Below, in pieces: positions 54,924 through 64,000 of a DNA stretch of 64,000 nucleotides. Every line of letters begins with the position of its first letter. Within the stretch, counting starts at the first letter, position 1. The DNA is from Deltaproteobacteria bacterium (lineage in GTDB: Bacteria; Desulfobacterota; Desulfobacteria; Desulfobacterales; ETH-SRB1). The notes below the pieces were generated by a model. The model ran no database searches. It saw only the letters and a program-made list of their open reading frames with translations, and was not told where the DNA came from. Where the stretch lies: contig JAJSZT010000009.1 in the NCBI GenBank assembly GCA_030272815.1, positions 1-64,000 on the forward strand, in the 5' to 3' direction. The translations under genes were made by a program, and so were the position numbers.

Positions 54924-57479
54924 TTACGGCGCCCAGGTAATGAGTCCTGGAGTAAATCTGATTCTGTCATCTCCGCTCGCTGTTACCCGGGCCGTGAAAC
55001 CATACCTACCTGAAGCATTGCAGGTTATGGCGCAAGTGTAAAGGTACTTTCCATTTCCAGGCTCTTCCTTTATAGTCATCTTTTCCGTATGGCTCTCAGA
55101 CAATTTGTCTATAGCTTTCAGCTTTCCGTAAAAGAGCTGAACTTCCACCTCTTCCGGACTAAGTTTTCCGAGATGTACGATAGCATTCACCCGAAAGGCC
55201 TCTCCGGCTCGAAAGGGACCGTCTTTCTCTCTCACAGGAGGCTCAATCCGGATGCTATCCCAGTTAGCGCTGAGCCGTTCGCGCTGGACAGCCAGATTTC
55301 TAGCTTCTCTGGCATCGTTTTCAAGCAGGGACTTTAACCGTTTTGCCGCTGGAATATAAAAACGTTCATTGTATTCGCTTACCATCCGAAGGCTGCAAAA
55401 ATCCAGCATAGCCATCTTCATCGACTCTTTCATCATCTTAACCCACCTGCCAGGATAGCCTCCGTTCTTTCTTTCATAAAAACAGGGGATCACATCATTT
55501 TCCAGTATATTATAAAGAGCCTGGCTTTCCACAGAGTCCTGATACTCCGGATCCGCATACTCTTCACCGTTGCCGATGCGCCACCCACGATCCTCGGAGT
55601 ATGCCTCATCCCACCACCCGTCGAGGATGCTCACGTTGAGAACGCCATTTATAGCGGCCTTCATGCCGGACGTGCCGCATGCTTCAAAAGGACGTCTTGG
55701 GGTGTTGAGCCATACATCCGCCCCCTGCACCAGGTGTCGCGCAATATGCATATCATAGTTTTCGAGAAAGACGACTCTGTGGCGCACGCTCGGTCTTTGG
55801 GAAAACCCAATAAGCCGCTGGATCAGTTCCTTTCCCTCATGGTCTTTGGGATGAGCTTTTCCTGCAAAGATAAACTGCACCGGATGTGTCTTGGAATTAA
55901 GGATCGCTTCGAATCGTTCCGGATCATTCAGCAGGAGGTTGGCGCGCTTGTAGGTAGTAAAGCGGCGGGCAAAAACAATGGTCAATATGTCATGATCCAG
56001 CACCGATTCTACCTCTTCCATAACCGGTTTGGGAGCATTTCGCCGTCTGTACTGCTTTATCATCTGTTTGCGACAGGCGCCGATGAGGCGGGAACGGTTC
56101 ATTTCGTGGGCTCGCCAGAGCCCTTCACCATACATTTTGTCAATCCGTTTGATATTATGTGACGTTCGCAAACTCATGAACCAGTCAGGCCCGAGGTAAC
56201 GTTCGAAGAGTATGGTATGTTCACTTGAAAGAAACGACTGGAGATGCACTCCGTTTGTGATATGGGAAATGGGAGTCGCATCTTCGGGTCTCTTTGGCCA
56301 GATATGCGACCACATCCTTCGTGCAACTTTTCCGTGCAGCCGGCTGACCCCGTTGCAATACTGGGACATACGAAGCCCCAGAACAAACATGGAAAGAGGG
56401 CCGTTCGGATCAGGCTCCATTGGTGGTTGCCCCCAGGATAAAATTTCATCCTCTGTAGCCCCCAGGCGTTTCCGCAAGGGGCGAAGATACGGTTTAACGA
56501 GATCAGCAGGAAACCTATCGTAACCGGCGACCACTGGTGTGTGTGTGGTAAAGAGAGTGGCCCTTGGAATGATCTCAAGAGCTGTCTTTAGATCTATGTT
56601 ATACTTCGACATGATTTGAGCGATCCGTTCCAGGCTGGAAAAAGCGGAATGCCCTTCGTTCATATGGCACATCTCCGTATTGATCCCTATAGCCGCAAGG
56701 GCGCGGATTCCACCGATTCCAAGCAGCACCTCCTGAGCCAGCCGCATCTCAGGAGCGCCGGCATACAGCCTGGAGGTGATCTCCCGGATTTTGCTGGAAT
56801 TTTCAGCCAGATTGGTGTCGAGCAGATAAAGAGGAGTACAGCCGATCCTGATCATCCAGACAACCGCATGGATTTCACCATCCGGCCCTGTCACAGAAAT
56901 ATGTATCTCGTTTCCTGAATGATCCCTGGCCCTTTCTATAGGAAGATTATAAAGATCGATTTCCGGATACTCCTCCTGCTGCCATCCATCCTGATCAAGA
57001 AACTGGCGAAAGTAGCCCTGTCGATAGAGAAGGCCTACTCCTACCAGAGGAAGAGCCATGTTGGACGAGGCTTTCAGATGGTCACCGGCAAGGATGCCAA
57101 GTCCCCCGGCAAATAAAGGAAGGCTCTCATGAATTCCGAACTCCATGGAAAAATAGGCAACTACCCCCTGTTTTCCTGATAAACATTCAGACCAGTCCGC
57201 TGTAGCACAAGCCCGTTTTTCAAAACGCTCTTTTACACGCTCCTGGTGTGCAAGAAAACTGTCATCCCTTGCCAGTTCCTCAAAGCGGGTTTGAGAAATG
57301 CGCGTTAAAAAAACAATGGGATTTCGTTCCGACTCCTCCCAGAGCCTCGGATCGATCCGGCGGAAGAGCTCAATGGCATCCTGTTTCCATGACCACCATA
57401 GGTTTCGGGAGAGCGCTTCGAGAAAAGAGAGCTGCTCAGGGATGTTTGGGACTACCTGAAATGTTTGCAAATGGTCCAT
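54924..57479 (-). CDS. glgP: Alpha-glucan phosphorylase (GT35)
   Basis: 851 residues. The N-terminal DUF3417-type region (ALSRNLWWSWKQDAIELFRR) marks the short-phosphorylase subclass. The core has AYFSMEFGIHESLPLFAGGL, HMNEGHSAF, FTTHTPVVAGYDRF and NTPRRPFEACGTSGMKAAIN, where the Lys binds pyridoxal phosphate. A beta-rich extension of about 120 residues follows the catalytic part. It releases glucose-1-phosphate from glycogen. It is followed by glgA 25 bases away and preceded by the CBM48 protein. Confidence 0.93.
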   Translation of the reverse strand: MDHLQTFQVVPNIPEQLSFLEALSRNLWWSWKQDAIELFRRIDPRLWEESERNPIVFLTRISQTRFEELARDDSFLAHQERVKERFEKRACATADWSECLSGKQGVVAYFSMEFGIHESLPLFAGGLGILAGDHLKASSNMALPLVGVGLLYRQGYFRQFLDQDGWQQEEYPEIDLYNLPIERARDHSGNEIHISVTGPDGEIHAVVWMIRIGCTPLYLLDTNLAENSSKIREITSRLYAGAPEMRLAQEVLLGIGGIRALAAIGINTEMCHMNEGHSAFSSLERIAQIMSKYNIDLKTALEIIPRATLFTTHTPVVAGYDRFPADLVKPYLRPLRKRLGATEDEILSWGQPPMEPDPNGPLSMFVLGLRMSQYCNGVSRLHGKVARRMWSHIWPKRPEDATPISHITNGVHLQSFLSSEHTILFERYLGPDWFMSLRTSHNIKRIDKMYGEGLWRAHEMNRSRLIGACRKQMIKQYRRRNAPKPVMEEVESVLDHDILTIVFARRFTTYKRANLLLNDPERFEAILNSKTHPVQFIFAGKAHPKDHEGKELIQRLIGFSQRPSVRHRVVFLENYDMHIARHLVQGADVWLNTPRRPFEACGTSGMKAAINGVLNVSILDGWWDEAYSEDRGWRIGNGEEYADPEYQDSVESQALYNILENDVIPCFYERKNGGYPGRWVKMMKESMKMAMLDFCSLRMVSEYNERFYIPAAKRLKSLLENDAREARNLAVQRERLSANWDSIRIEPPVREKDGPFRAGEAFRVNAIVHLGKLSPEEVEVQLFYGKLKAIDKLSESHTEKMTIKEEPGNGKYLYTCAITCNASGRYGFTARVTASGDDRIRFTPGLITWAP

Positions 57480-57500
57480 TATTTCATATCCTTTTTAATT

Positions 57501-57809
57501 TTAAAGAATAACTACGGAATTTTCACCATCCCCGTATGGATGTGATACATACTTGTCAGCTTCTCCATCATTTTCCCAGGTTTCATCATCCAGCAGATAA
57601 CGAAACTGATATTCTCTGTTCGGTTCAAGATCAATGGTTACAGTAAATGACCCGTTTTTCAGTCTTTTCATTGGAGTAGCATAAATATTCCAGTCGTTAA
57701 ACTCGCCGACAATATTGGCTGATCCGGCGGATCCGGCCGCATCTTCAGGCAGCCTGAAAGTAACTTTGCATACAGGTTTGCTTTTAAGATATTGTTTCTT
57801 GATGCTCAT
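57501..57809 (-). CDS. Small CBM48-type glycogen-binding protein
   Basis: 102 residues, a single early-set (isoamylase N-terminal/AMPK beta-like) domain: VTFRLPEDAA, IVGEFNDWN, MKRLKNGSFTVTIDLEPNREYQFRYLLD and DKYVSHPYGDGENSVV. No catalytic part, so it probably tethers or modulates glycogen enzymes. It lies between the debranching fusion and the phosphorylase, 19-21 bases from each; AGGAG precedes the ATG. Confidence 0.9.
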   Translation of the reverse strand: MSIKKQYLKSKPVCKVTFRLPEDAAGSAGSANIVGEFNDWNIYATPMKRLKNGSFTVTIDLEPNREYQFRYLLDDETWENDGEADKYVSHPYGDGENSVVIL

Positions 57810-57827
57810 AATAACTCCTCCTTTATC

Positions 57828-60800
57828 TCAATTTTTGAATTTTAACCAGACCCGCAGAAGTTCGCTTGCTCCCCAGGCCTGCGCGTCACATCCCCTTTGC
57901 TTGTGAGGAAAATCCCCATCCAGAATCTCCGGCACATGGCCAGCACATCCCTGATTCATAAGCCTGGTACTGCTGCTGAGCCATGCCATAGCGGTTTCTT
58001 TTCCGTTCTCTCCATATGTCTTGACCCATGCCTCGCAAAATGTGGGAAAAAGCCAGGTCCAGGCAGTGCCGTTGTGGTATGCCGGCTTTCGTTTCGTGTC
58101 TTCGTCTCCCAAATATTTCCCTTGATAAGGATGGTGCGGATCGTTGATCTTTCTTTCATTATGTATGATCGTTAGCGGACGGCAAACAGGCCGATCTGCA
58201 AGACTCCTGATGGCGCCGGGAATCAGAAGCTCTTCGCAGGCTGCCAGGATATTGCGGCAGACTGTCGTGTCGGTGACAGCTCCCAGCGTGATTGCCAAAA
58301 GCTGGTTCGGCCGCAGAGCATCATCCGGCTCGGCCAGCCTGGCTTGTTTGCCTGGACCAGCGTGGAGACAGTCCGACAGGTATCCCTCTTCTTCGATCAA
58401 AAAGAGGTCAAGAATCGACGATTGAACCCGGCCAGCCATATTTTTCCAGTCGTTTCCGGTCTCTTTATGATCGATGCGCGCTAAAAAAGAAAGAGCAAAG
58501 AACCAGAGAGCCTGGATTTCAACAGGATACCCTTCGCGTGGAGTACATGCAGGATGATTGGTATCCATCCAGGTAAAATGGAGCGGACTGAAAATCAGGC
58601 CAGATTCCAGATCCATCCGGATACCATTAGGAGTACCTGCAATCATGGAATGTCCAATAGAAAGGAGAACTTCTCGCACTGTCCGGCTGCCGCATTTTTC
58701 GTCCAGAAAATCTTTGCCTGCTTCGGCTTCGACCAGATCGGAACATGCTGCGAAAAACCAGAGTGGCGCATCGGATGTGTCACGATTTTCAGGGTTATTG
58801 CCCAGTATCATATTCGGTAAAGTTCCGTCAATTTCAAATTGCCCGAACTGTTTCAGGATAGTCTGCGCTTCTTCTCTCCTACCTGCTGCAATCAAACCGC
58901 GCGCAAAGATCAGCGCATCCCGTCCCCAATCGAGAAACCAAGGATATCCGGCAATTACCGTATTTAAGGCTCCTCTTTTCACCACATAGTGATCAAGTGC
59001 CTGTTTAAGGGCTTCATCAAGTTTATACGATGCTTTGTCCTCAAAAGCAAAAGATTTCATATACCGGCCCAAAGAACTATTCAGAGAACTAGACTGTAAG
59101 GGCTTTTGTTCCTGCGAGCCAGTGACGCTGGCTGTCAATTCCATAGTCTGCCCCCCTGTTAAAACACAGGAAAAATAACCGGGGCTGAAGAGATCCGAAT
59201 CAGGATCAAGGCCTCGTTCAGCCTCCATGGAATGGTGTACCATGTAATGCCATTCAGGCTGCCACGCAAAGGAGCCCTTTGAAATCCGGATACGGAGTTG
59301 ACGTTCCGGTACCGGTGAAAAGATAAAACCATGAGGATGCGCTGTCACGAATTCCGGCCATAAATGTTCAGGCCCCAGGTACGCTTTTGTGGTTTCGTGA
59401 AAAATGCGATCTTCAATATCGGGCCGGAGAATGAGCTGAACCTGCCGGCAGTCGGCCAGCATCCGGTTCCGACCTTTGGCCCTGTCGCGAAAAAAGACCA
59501 TGCGAACGGCATTCTCTCCATCTACCATCTCGATTCCTATGCTGAGCGAGACATGTTCACCCTGTCCGGCAGGGATATGATATAGCCAGAATCCGCGGGA
59601 ATTGTAATCATAGCAAAAAGAATCAAAGCAGTCAAAGCAGATCTCCTGAGAGTAGCCCTGAAACACGAGCCACGCCCGGCATCGTGTAAACATAATCCGT
59701 CTTTCTTCGGGAAATTCCGGATTCAAATTTGCGGCAAGCAGGGCATCATAGCGGCTGCCTAATTTTTCCCACAAAACGTTGGTACGCAGCATACCTCCAC
59801 GGCTGTTTGTTCCAAGCAGCGAGAGGGGCCGGTGCAACAATTCCGATCGGTGAAAAATCCTTTTCACTTTTGCATCTTCTGCACCTGACAGAAAAAAAAG
59901 AGGCGCATCAACGTGTTTACAGTCTCCTGGTGTATAAACCGACAATTTCAGGGTATGAGAGCAATGTGCTGCCGGAGCAGGAAGCGGAGAAAAAAGTGCA
60001 AAAAATGACCCGTCAATGCAGGGCAGGCTTTCTTCATATGCCATGACCCTGTCTTTGTTCATAATTTTGGAGCGGAACGAGTTGCCGGCGCGCACAAGTA
60101 AAAAATGACCGGGAGGCACCATTACTTCACGCTTCAAGTCACGGGGCCATTGCCAGGTTATTACGCGTGGCTCCCGGCTGAAGGGATTGAGCCTGCGACA
60201 ATACTCAACAGGATCTTCAGCCAGTTGCCGCTCGGCAGAATCCGGATCAAACTTTTCCAGATCCCGGTCATTGTAATACCGGAACACATCGAGGGCCTTG
60301 GCGCGCAAGCGCTGTTTTTTAATTCGATCCAAAACCATGAAGTTTCGACGGGCGTGGCTTTGAATCAGGTCGATATCACTCTGGTCGGATGTAAGGCAGA
60401 GAACCTGGCCTGGATCAAGAAGATAAGTCTGTTGCCTTTCGGACCTGGTGACAACTACATCCTCTTCCGTAAGGAGATCCGTAAACACCGGTCCTCCCAT
60501 GCCCACCTGTTCCGGATTCCATGCAGCGCTGGTCTGGTTCTCATCATCAAGGTTCACCACAACCAGAAGCTTTTTTCCGGAAGGTATATGGTGCCGCAAC
60601 AGGACAATGTAATTTTCCCCGCCCTGCTGCACCGGTTTCAGCTCGGTCTGGTCATGAAAAGCAGGGTGGAGCTTGAGCAGGGTGTTGAGCCGGCGTATGT
60701 GATTGACCTGGTTGTTTGCCGACCCCCAGTTAAGGGAAGGGGCTTCGTGAACGTTGATTTTTTCCGTTGCGTACCATTCCACTCCATTGGCAAAACCAAA

Positions 60801-62141
60801 AGCTCCATTGCTGCAACAAAGGGCACACAGGGCAGTGCGCATCCTGGCAAAGGTCTTTGAGCGGGCAGCCAGGCGATTATTGTCATGGGTTTCCGCAAAA
60901 TGGACCATGATCCCTTCACTTTGAGAGACTTCGACAGCTCCCGGAAGATAGCTTTCAATCTGGCTGCGGTCATAATTTTGAAAGAGCTCCGAGTAAGCCC
61001 AGTCAAAATTAGCCTTGTTCAGAATCTCTCTGGTTACGGAAATTTTTCCGCCAAGCCCTTCGATGAGAAAAACCGTATCAGGATACTGGTCCCGGACCCT
61101 GGCAACAATATATTTCCAGACAGGGACAGGAATCATGTATCCTGCATCGCAGCGAAAACCATCTACCTCTCGTCGACACCATGTAAGAAAGACATCTGCC
61201 ATATATTGCCACAGGCCTTTATGGGTAAAATCGAGATCTGTCAGATCTGCCCAGATTACTCCCCATGCTCCGGGAACCTTAATACCTCCGTCCTTGTCCC
61301 GGACAAGCCATTCCGGGTGGGTCTCGTGGAGGCCGGCAGCCCATCCCGTATGGTTAATGGCAATATCGATAAAAACTCTGGCATTCCGTTCATGGATTGC
61401 ATCTACCAGCTCGATGAACTGTTCCAGAGGAGTTGCCCGCGGGTCAAATTCCGCCAGCGCCGGATCAACGGATGTAAAACTTAATGCCGCATATGGACTT
61501 CCAAACCGCCCCATGCGGGCGTAAGTAGTTGGTGTGGGATGGACAGGGAGCAACTGGAGAATTCTGCACCCCAGCTCTCCCACAATAAAATCAAGTTCTC
61601 TGAGCAGTTCCCGAAATGTCCCGGATGGCGGGATCACAGCATAACCGGACCTGTCAAGGGCTTTGATCCAGCCTTCTTCGGCCGGACCGGGAAGACCGCC
61701 GCCGCCGCCCTTATACGGGCTGAACTGCCGCACGAACGCATTGTAGATTATGTTCGAACAACAGGTGTCTGCCGGCTCAACGTTTATAGCAGTGTTAGGT
61801 CCATCCGGCCATATCGGGTCAACTTCACCTTTTTTCAAAAAAAAGCACTTGGCTTCAAAATGCCCTGTTTCACAAAGAGGGAGGGTGACCTGAAAGCGCA
61901 GGTCGTCAACACGGGACATGGGAATGTCGAACCAGTCCCGTCCCAGCGGAGGTTCATCATTGAGCACCTCCCTGATTATTTCCTGCCGAGCGATTCCGGC
62001 ATGTCCGATGTTGGTACGAAGCCAAGCGCTCCCATTTTCTTCACGAGGCAGCGAAAGGGTAAATATCTTTGTATCGCCCCGAAATAGAAGAACGCGTGTT
62101 CCCGGCGCAGGATTCTGTATGATCCGGTCTGAATTATTCAT
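57828..62141 (-). CDS. Glycogen-debranching fusion: GH13 domain plus C-terminal amylo-alpha-1,6-glucosidase (GDE_C)
   Basis: 1437 residues. The first ~600 residues are a GH13 barrel with FIDIAINHTGW, nucleophile Asp in EVDGFRCDAGY, general acid Glu in FLIEGLGGK and HFAETHDNNR. A beta-rich middle follows. The last ~430 residues are the (alpha/alpha)6 GDE domain (AGYPWFLDWGRDALIFARGL, GTLPNMILGNNPENRDTSDA, AYHNGTAWTWLFPTF). This arrangement resembles the bifunctional eukaryotic debranching enzyme and allows transferase and alpha-1,6-glucosidase on one chain. It is the first gene of the glycogen operon. Confidence 0.9.
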   Translation of the reverse strand: MNNSDRIIQNPAPGTRVLLFRGDTKIFTLSLPREENGSAWLRTNIGHAGIARQEIIREVLNDEPPLGRDWFDIPMSRVDDLRFQVTLPLCETGHFEAKCFFLKKGEVDPIWPDGPNTAINVEPADTCCSNIIYNAFVRQFSPYKGGGGGLPGPAEEGWIKALDRSGYAVIPPSGTFRELLRELDFIVGELGCRILQLLPVHPTPTTYARMGRFGSPYAALSFTSVDPALAEFDPRATPLEQFIELVDAIHERNARVFIDIAINHTGWAAGLHETHPEWLVRDKDGGIKVPGAWGVIWADLTDLDFTHKGLWQYMADVFLTWCRREVDGFRCDAGYMIPVPVWKYIVARVRDQYPDTVFLIEGLGGKISVTREILNKANFDWAYSELFQNYDRSQIESYLPGAVEVSQSEGIMVHFAETHDNNRLAARSKTFARMRTALCALCCSNGAFGFANGVEWYATEKINVHEAPSLNWGSANNQVNHIRRLNTLLKLHPAFHDQTELKPVQQGGENYIVLLRHHIPSGKKLLVVVNLDDENQTSAAWNPEQVGMGGPVFTDLLTEEDVVVTRSERQQTYLLDPGQVLCLTSDQSDIDLIQSHARRNFMVLDRIKKQRLRAKALDVFRYYNDRDLEKFDPDSAERQLAEDPVEYCRRLNPFSREPRVITWQWPRDLKREVMVPPGHFLLVRAGNSFRSKIMNKDRVMAYEESLPCIDGSFFALFSPLPAPAAHCSHTLKLSVYTPGDCKHVDAPLFFLSGAEDAKVKRIFHRSELLHRPLSLLGTNSRGGMLRTNVLWEKLGSRYDALLAANLNPEFPEERRIMFTRCRAWLVFQGYSQEICFDCFDSFCYDYNSRGFWLYHIPAGQGEHVSLSIGIEMVDGENAVRMVFFRDRAKGRNRMLADCRQVQLILRPDIEDRIFHETTKAYLGPEHLWPEFVTAHPHGFIFSPVPERQLRIRISKGSFAWQPEWHYMVHHSMEAERGLDPDSDLFSPGYFSCVLTGGQTMELTASVTGSQEQKPLQSSSLNSSLGRYMKSFAFEDKASYKLDEALKQALDHYVVKRGALNTVIAGYPWFLDWGRDALIFARGLIAAGRREEAQTILKQFGQFEIDGTLPNMILGNNPENRDTSDAPLWFFAACSDLVEAEAGKDFLDEKCGSRTVREVLLSIGHSMIAGTPNGIRMDLESGLIFSPLHFTWMDTNHPACTPREGYPVEIQALWFFALSFLARIDHKETGNDWKNMAGRVQSSILDLFLIEEEGYLSDCLHAGPGKQARLAEPDDALRPNQLLAITLGAVTDTTVCRNILAACEELLIPGAIRSLADRPVCRPLTIIHNERKINDPHHPYQGKYLGDEDTKRKPAYHNGTAWTWLFPTFCEAWVKTYGENGKETAMAWLSSSTRLMNQGCAGHVPEILDGDFPHKQRGCDAQAWGASELLRVWLKFKN

Positions 62142-62262
62142 GGGAAATCAAGGCCCTTTTCGGTAGATTCTGCCTTGCTGATCATCTGTCTGAAGTTTGT
62201 AAGGATTTTATGTTTGTACCTGGTAAAGGAAAGTTGTTTTATCATGGCGATCTTCCTTTCTT

Positions 62263-62297
62263 ATGCATTCCCACGCTGGAGCATGGGAACGAGAAAA
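62263..62297 (-). repeat. Inverse copy of the TTCCCACGCTGGAG repeat
   Basis: Read on the - strand: TTTTTCTCGTTCCCATGCTC followed by CAGCGTGGGAATGCAT, matching 15714-15748 with one mismatch. The 360-base gap 62142-62500 contains only this repeat, the right direct repeat and unassigned sequence. Confidence 0.85.
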
Positions 62298-62390
62298 AAC
62301 GAATGTGCTCGAAATGACAACTTTGGATAGTTTCCGTTCAGGCGCTAACTACTCAGGTGACAGGGGATATCCGAAATCCAGGATCCATAT

Positions 62391-62488
62391 AAAAAATATC
62401 TTAAATTATTTGAATTGTAAATAGATGAAGATGTTTATTTTTATAGGAAAAATCCACAGGAGAATAGGAATTTATCCTGGAACAGGTG
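62391..62488 (+). repeat. ~98-bp direct repeat, right copy (pair at 50898-50997)
   Basis: Same order of landmarks as the left copy with about ten substitutions. It lies just 3' of the response regulator gene. Confidence 0.92.
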
Positions 62489-62500
62489 AATAGAAATATA

Positions 62501-63178
62501 TTACCCCTTCCACAGATCTACATCAATAATGCCAAGCTTTGCAGCAAAACGAACCAGTTCCATTGTGCTGTGAAGGTCAAGCTTATTCATTATGTTCGAT
62601 CTGTGGTTTTCAACGGTTTTAGGACTTATGAAAAGTTGATCGGCAATATCTTTACTGGAAAGTCCTTCTGCCAGCAGACGCGTGATCTGTTGCTCACGAG
62701 GAGTGAGAGTTTTATAACCGGCATCTGTTATCTTTGCTTCTTTTTCACCTGATTCCATAAGGTTTTTAACCACCTTATGGGAAAGAGAGGTATCCAGGAA
62801 ATAATCACCTTTTGATATAGACCTAAGACACTCGACAAGCCTTTCTGCGGCTGATTCTTTAACAACATATCCGCAAGCTCCGGCTTGAAATGCTTTGGTT
62901 ATATAATCTATTTTGGAATGCATGCTAAGTATCATGATGCGTGTCTCAGGCAACATGCCTCGTATCCTGCGAGTAACATCAATACCGCTTTGATCAGGTA
63001 AAGACAGATCCATTATAACTAAATCAGGCCTGAGTTTTTTGGCCTTCTTTATTCCTTGTTTTCCGTTTTCCGCTTCTCCAACCACTTCGAATCCGGCATG
63101 GTGCCCTATAAGAGACTTAATGCCTTCCCTGAAAAGGGGATGATCATCAACTATCAAGACGGTTTTCTTTTTAGTCAC
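62501..63178 (-). CDS. NarL/FixJ-type response regulator
   Basis: 225 residues from a GTG at 63178 (MTKKKTVLIVDD); the TTG 24 bases upstream is inside the kinase. The receiver has VDDHPLFREG, the phospho-acceptor Asp in DLVIMDLSLPD and the Lys in GYVVKES. The C-terminal LuxR helix-turn-helix has LTPREQQITRLLAEGLSSKDIADQL and FISPKTVENHRSNIM. It overlaps the histidine kinase stop by 8 bases, so the two form a pair. Target genes are unknown; the glycogen operon just downstream on the same strand is a candidate. Confidence 0.95.
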   Translation of the reverse strand: MTKKKTVLIVDDHPLFREGIKSLIGHHAGFEVVGEAENGKQGIKKAKKLRPDLVIMDLSLPDQSGIDVTRRIRGMLPETRIMILSMHSKIDYITKAFQAGACGYVVKESAAERLVECLRSISKGDYFLDTSLSHKVVKNLMESGEKEAKITDAGYKTLTPREQQITRLLAEGLSSKDIADQLFISPKTVENHRSNIMNKLDLHSTMELVRFAAKLGIIDVDLWKG

Positions 63179-64000
63179 TGTTTGTTTCCATAGGAATTTC
63201 AATTAAAATTTTTGTGCCTTGCCTGATACTGGATTCGATTTTCATTTTACCAGCAAGAGAGGATACCCTTTCTTCCATACTCAGGAGTCCCATATGTTTT
63301 CCATTAATTGCTGAATCCGAATATTTTTGTATATTAAACCCCTTGCCGTTATCTTCTATACGAAGAATAATATTTGGAAAAGATGCAATCAGCCTGATGG
63401 CGGCATGGGTTGCATCAGCATGTTTTTTTATATTGTTCAGACTTTCCTGTATCAGGCGGTAAATAGCAATCTTTGTATCAAAATCCAGTTTTAACTCATC
63501 TATTCCGACCGAGAAAAAATCAACCTTAATGTTATTTTTTGCAGAAAAATCTTCACAATATTGGAGAACTGTCTGCACCAGCCCCAACTTGTCTAAACCG
63601 GCCGGACGCAGGAAATAAGCCATTTCACGTATCTCCATTATGGTTTTATGTGCCATATCGGAGAGTTCGGCAACCTTTTGTTTCATTTTAACGGAAGTCT
63701 CTGTATGATTATCAATAAGGGTATCAATTCCGATTTTAAGCGTGGAAAGGTCTTGTGCCAGATGATCGTGCAGGTCGCAGGAGAGTCTTCGCCGTTCGAT
63801 TTCTTGTGTTCTCATAAGTTGTCGCGAAAGAACACGGAACCGTGTTTCAGATTTTCGTAATGATTCCTTAAGCCCCCATTCACGCAGAACCTGTTCGACC
63901 ACACTTGGAAGCAGGACAAAAAAATCAGCAGACTTTACTATATAATCCCATGCTCCCAGTTTCATAGAGTATGCGGCAATAGTTTCGTCTCCCTGACCAG
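63171..64000 (-). CDS. Hybrid sensor histidine kinase with an N-terminal receiver domain (cut by the window edge)
   Basis: The reading frame is open to the window end; residues before the internal ATG at 63965 (GQGDETIAAYSMKLGAWDYIVK) match the end of a receiver domain, so the true start is outside. It continues with a coiled linker, a HisKA_3 dimerisation domain (ERRRLSCDLHDHLAQDLS, phospho-His in the DLHDHLAQD box) and a HATPase_c domain (IYRLIQESLNNIKKHA, IEDNGKGF, GLLSMEERV). There is no membrane segment in the visible part. It should phosphorylate the LuxR-type regulator with which it overlaps. Confidence 0.92.
   Translation of the reverse strand, partial: GQGDETIAAYSMKLGAWDYIVKSADFFVLLPSVVEQVLREWGLKESLRKSETRFRVLSRQLMRTQEIERRRLSCDLHDHLAQDLSTLKIGIDTLIDNHTETSVKMKQKVAELSDMAHKTIMEIREMAYFLRPAGLDKLGLVQTVLQYCEDFSAKNNIKVDFFSVGIDELKLDFDTKIAIYRLIQESLNNIKKHADATHAAIRLIASFPNIILRIEDNGKGFNIQKYSDSAINGKHMGLLSMEERVSSLAGKMKIESSIRQGTKILIEIPMETNSD

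Noticed and set aside
60105-60860. Open frame of 251 codons on the + strand inside the debranching gene
   Set aside because: It is antisense to a continuous GH13/GDE coding sequence with visible catalytic motifs; long shadow frames are expected in this more GC-rich stretch.

Overview
The window looks like a chromosomal segment of a sulfate-reducing Desulfobacterota bacterium (Desulfobacterales-like), probably uncultured. The evidence is a canonical two-cysteine DsrC, an Flx/Hdr electron-bifurcation gene set, an AhbA/AhbB-type siroheme decarboxylase subunit (the heme route of sulfate reducers), pyruvate:ferredoxin oxidoreductase, formate dehydrogenase and many Fe-S proteins. This is inferred from gene content, not from a marker gene.

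Layout. (1) 1-11.8 kb is an AT-rich defence island on the + strand: a broken helicase/nuclease gene, an AlbA_2-type regulator, an IetAS-like AAA+ ATPase/subtilisin pair, and a type III methylase followed by an MNT/HEPN pair and a broken type III restriction gene. (2) 12.1-15.6 kb is pyruvate:ferredoxin oxidoreductase with a clear terminator. (3) 16.0-32.3 kb is on the - strand: nitrilase, siroheme decarboxylase-like protein, YjbQ, DsrC, FlxABCD, then HdrA, HdrB and a membrane HdrC-like fusion. A Snf2 helicase, a ParE-like remnant and a MITE-like palindrome separate flxD from hdrA. (4) 33-39.7 kb holds lipoproteins, a B12/radical SAM gene with a partner, a GGDEF protein, MarC, FxsA and several small repeat elements. 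(5) 40.0-47.4 kb on the + strand is a three-gene formate dehydrogenase module whose Fe-S subunit carries a C-terminal MshEN (cyclic di-GMP receptor) domain, then a kinase-like protein, UspA and a Na/Pi cotransporter. (6) 47.5-50.7 kb on the - strand is a small stress/sugar-nucleotide operon with an AAA-only sigma-54 activator. (7) 51.0-62.1 kb on the - strand is a complete glycogen module (branching enzyme, synthase, phosphorylase, CBM48 protein, GH13-debranching fusion) bracketed by ~98-bp direct repeats. (8) The right edge is a LuxR-type two-component pair.

How it works together. PFOR and formate dehydrogenase would feed low-potential electrons and NADH into the Flx/Hdr system. The HdrC-like subunit has NarI-like haem b ligands and a periplasmic CxxCH, so it could couple this system to the quinone pool or a periplasmic cytochrome; DsrC is a likely thiol partner. 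Glycogen is the carbon store, and a UDP-sugar pyrophosphorylase-like gene sits just downstream of the glycogen genes.

Two patterns stand out. Several genes and elements have kept both ends and lost the middle (helicase-nuclease, Res, a four-helix-bundle gene, a MITE). Short repeat elements also sit exactly at the 3' ends of genes and supply their last codons (flxB, hdrB, glgB).
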